A DNA stretch of 64,000 nucleotides, taken from NCBI RefSeq assembly GCF_000763905.1, contig NZ_JRKN01000001.1, positions 62,001-126,000 of the forward strand, written 5' to 3'. The translations under genes were made by a program, and so were the position numbers. The notes beneath the pieces were generated by a model. The model saw nothing but the letters and a program-made list of their open reading frames with translations. It made no database searches and had not been told where the DNA came from. Each line of letters begins with the position of its first letter. The stretch's first letter is position 1. Source of the stretch: Paracoccus halophilus (lineage in GTDB: Bacteria; Pseudomonadota; Alphaproteobacteria; Rhodobacterales; Rhodobacteraceae). This document shows, piece by piece, positions 62,747-64,000 of the stretch.

Positions 62747-63373
62747 ATGGCATGGGACCGCAATCAAATGGCCGAGCGCGCCGCGCAGGAGCTGGAAGAC
62801 GGCATGTATGTGAACCTTGGCATCGGGATTCCGACGCTGGTGGCGAACTATGTCGGCGACAAGGACATCACGCTGCAATCCGAAAACGGCATGCTGGGAA
62901 TGGGGCCGTTCCCCTATGAGGGCGAAGAGGACCCGGATCTGATCAATGCCGGCAAGCAGACGATCACCGAACTGGCCCGGACCAGCTATTTCGACAGCGC
63001 CACCAGCTTTGGCATGATCCGCGGCGGCAAGATCGCGGCGGCGATCCTGGGCGCGATGGAGGTGGCCGAGAACGGCGATCTCGCGAACTGGATGATCCCC
63101 GGCAAGCTGGTCAAGGGCATGGGCGGCGCCATGGATCTGGTCGCTGGCGTCGGCCGCGTGATCGTCGTCATGGACCACACCAACAAGCATGGCGAATCGA
63201 AGGTGCTGAAGGAATGCACCCTGCCGCTGACCGGCAAGGGCGTGGTGGACCGCATCATCACCAATCTGGGCGTTCTCGATGTGGTCGATGGCGGGCTGCG
63301 GATCGTCGAGACCGCCGATGGCGTCACCGAGGCAGAGCTGCGCGCCGCGACCGAGGCGACCATCATCGGCTAG
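62747..63373 (+). CDS. scoB: 3-oxoacid CoA-transferase subunit B
   Basis: A 208-residue catalytic partner of the A subunit. VNLGIGIPTLVANYVGD is followed by the catalytic Glu46 in LQSENGMLGMGPFP, which carries the CoA thioester intermediate; then MIRGGKIAAAILGAMEVAE and WMIPGKLVKGMGGAMDL. Pairs with the upstream subunit as a two-gene operon. Two stems at 63393-63430 end the operon. Confidence 0.95.
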   Translation: MAWDRNQMAERAAQELEDGMYVNLGIGIPTLVANYVGDKDITLQSENGMLGMGPFPYEGEEDPDLINAGKQTITELARTSYFDSATSFGMIRGGKIAAAILGAMEVAENGDLANWMIPGKLVKGMGGAMDLVAGVGRVIVVMDHTNKHGESKVLKECTLPLTGKGVVDRIITNLGVLDVVDGGLRIVETADGVTEAELRAATEATIIG

Positions 63374-63392
63374 GCGCCGGTTGCGAGGGCCG

Positions 63393-63430
63393 AGGGGGCT
63401 GTCTGCCCCCTCTTGCGGCTTTCGCCGCAA
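63393..63430 (+). terminator. Tandem stems after the CoA-transferase operon
   Basis: AGGGGGC-TGTCT-GCCCCCT (63393-63411) followed at once by TTGCGGC-TTTC-GCCGCAA (63413-63430), about 20 bases after the scoB stop. Two perfect 7-bp stems in a row; likely a terminator. The CCCCGAGGATATTT tail that follows serves as leader and ribosome site of the next gene. Confidence 0.55.
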
Positions 63431-63452
63431 TTCACCCCCGAGGATATTTGCC

Positions 63453-64000
63453 ATGAAAGAGAATGAGACCTCGCTGGGGGTGGCGCGGATCACCGAACTG
63501 TTCACACGCGACGGCCGCTATCTGTGCGCCCGTTGGGGCCGGCCGGTCGCGCCGGTCATATTCGGCCTTTCCGATGAGAGCCTGGCGATCTTTCGCGAGG
63601 CGACCCGCGCCGTCTATCATCATGCCGGCCATCCTCTGGCCGAGACCGATCCCGAGATGGGCGCGAACATGATGACTTTTTTCCTGCGGGGGTGGGACGA
63701 GCTGGCGGGGGTGCCCGATCTTGACCGGCTGACCGGGCGGCCGGATCTGCCGGCCAGGCTGCGGGCGCAGGGGGCCGATCAGTACCGGCTGTTTCGATTC
63801 GATCCCGATGGCGCGATCCGCGTCTGCATCAGCTTTGTCAACATGGGCGGCAGGCTGGCCGATGCCCATCCCGGGCAGTTGGCCGAGACCATTGCCGTCC
63901 GCTCGACGCTGACTTTCGCGTGCGATGTCGTTCCCGGCCCGCAGCTGGCCGTGCTGATCCGCGCGGCTTACGACCCCGTGCTGCCGAAAGTTGCGCAGGA
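63453..64000 (+). CDS. Conserved hypothetical protein, cut by the window end
   Basis: Open from ATG 63453 (MKENETSLGVARITELF) to the last base, at least 182 codons, with a GAGGA site upstream. Recognisable segments include RYLCARWGRPVAPVIFGLSD, AVYHHAGHPLAETDPEMG, YRLFRFDPDGAIRVCISFVN and LTFACDVVPGPQLAVLIR. No named domain. The even spread of typical codons and the start site support a real gene; the 3' end is outside the window. Confidence 0.7.
   Translation, partial: MKENETSLGVARITELFTRDGRYLCARWGRPVAPVIFGLSDESLAIFREATRAVYHHAGHPLAETDPEMGANMMTFFLRGWDELAGVPDLDRLTGRPDLPARLRAQGADQYRLFRFDPDGAIRVCISFVNMGGRLADAHPGQLAETIAVRSTLTFACDVVPGPQLAVLIRAAYDPVLPKVAQ

Noticed and set aside
1-64000. CRISPR arrays, tRNA/rRNA genes, phage attachment sites, complete insertion sequences
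   Set aside because: Looked for on both strands by eye; no regularly spaced repeats, cloverleaf/T-loop patterns, transposase motifs or integrase genes were found.

Overview
The window looks like a chromosome segment of a high-GC alphaproteobacterium of the Rhodobacteraceae/Paracoccaceae type (Paracoccus-like). The evidence is the strong G/C third-position bias, TRAP transporters, the Lrp - DUF2849 - sulfite reductase - CysH - DUF934 - ferredoxin-NADP reductase block, a stand-alone Nfu protein, and short GGAGG-type ribosome binding sites. No database search was possible; names rest on motifs, domain order and neighbourhood.

Layout. 1-1308: end of a heavy-metal P-type ATPase and a small HMA-like partner. 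1634-8846: a catabolic island with a TRAP transporter and a ProC-like reductase on the minus strand, facing a DapA-family lyase, a FAD amine/imine oxidase and a LysR regulator; an ATAAG-N6-CTTAT dyad lies between the two arms. 8847-10152: poorly conserved filler. 10153-11218: an MscS channel and a small zinc-ribbon protein. 11840-18032: a 5-oxoprolinase-type operon (NRAMP-like transporter, PxpA, YcsI-type putative hydro-lyase, fused PxpB-PxpC, biotin carboxylase with its own biotin domain) with a GntR-style palindrome upstream. 18364-24668: a four-gene operon (nitrilase-fold amidase, large PLP decarboxylase, ATP-grasp ligase, C45-type autoproteolytic hydrolase) that reads like an undescribed amine-conjugate pathway. 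24918-27339: a decaying siderophore-uptake locus (MFS and TonB-receptor remnants fused in frame, an intact SIP reductase) and an RTX tail.

27710-38293 mixes copper handling (CopA-like ATPase, PCuAC chaperone, an ATPase relic that lost its catalytic core), two L,D-transpeptidases, two small lipoproteins, a CYTH/CHAD protein, ribosomal protein L28, a TesA-like esterase and MnmH. A 15-bp inverted-repeat element separates these from 38395-43911, a nucleoside ABC importer ending in purine nucleoside phosphorylase. 43985-46665 is a housekeeping operon (RimI, TsaB, Nfu, CPBP protein, universal stress protein).

46931-64000: an exopolysaccharide sugar transferase, TruA, XpaC with a 27-residue membrane micro-ORF, a MATE exporter, a stand-alone Lrp sensor domain, a HisC-like aminotransferase, an Lrp regulator facing the assimilatory sulfate-reduction operon, TopA, gamma-glutamyltransferase, DUF488, the two 3-oxoacid CoA-transferase subunits, and a conserved hypothetical gene cut by the window end. 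No rRNA, tRNA, CRISPR array or complete insertion sequence was seen.
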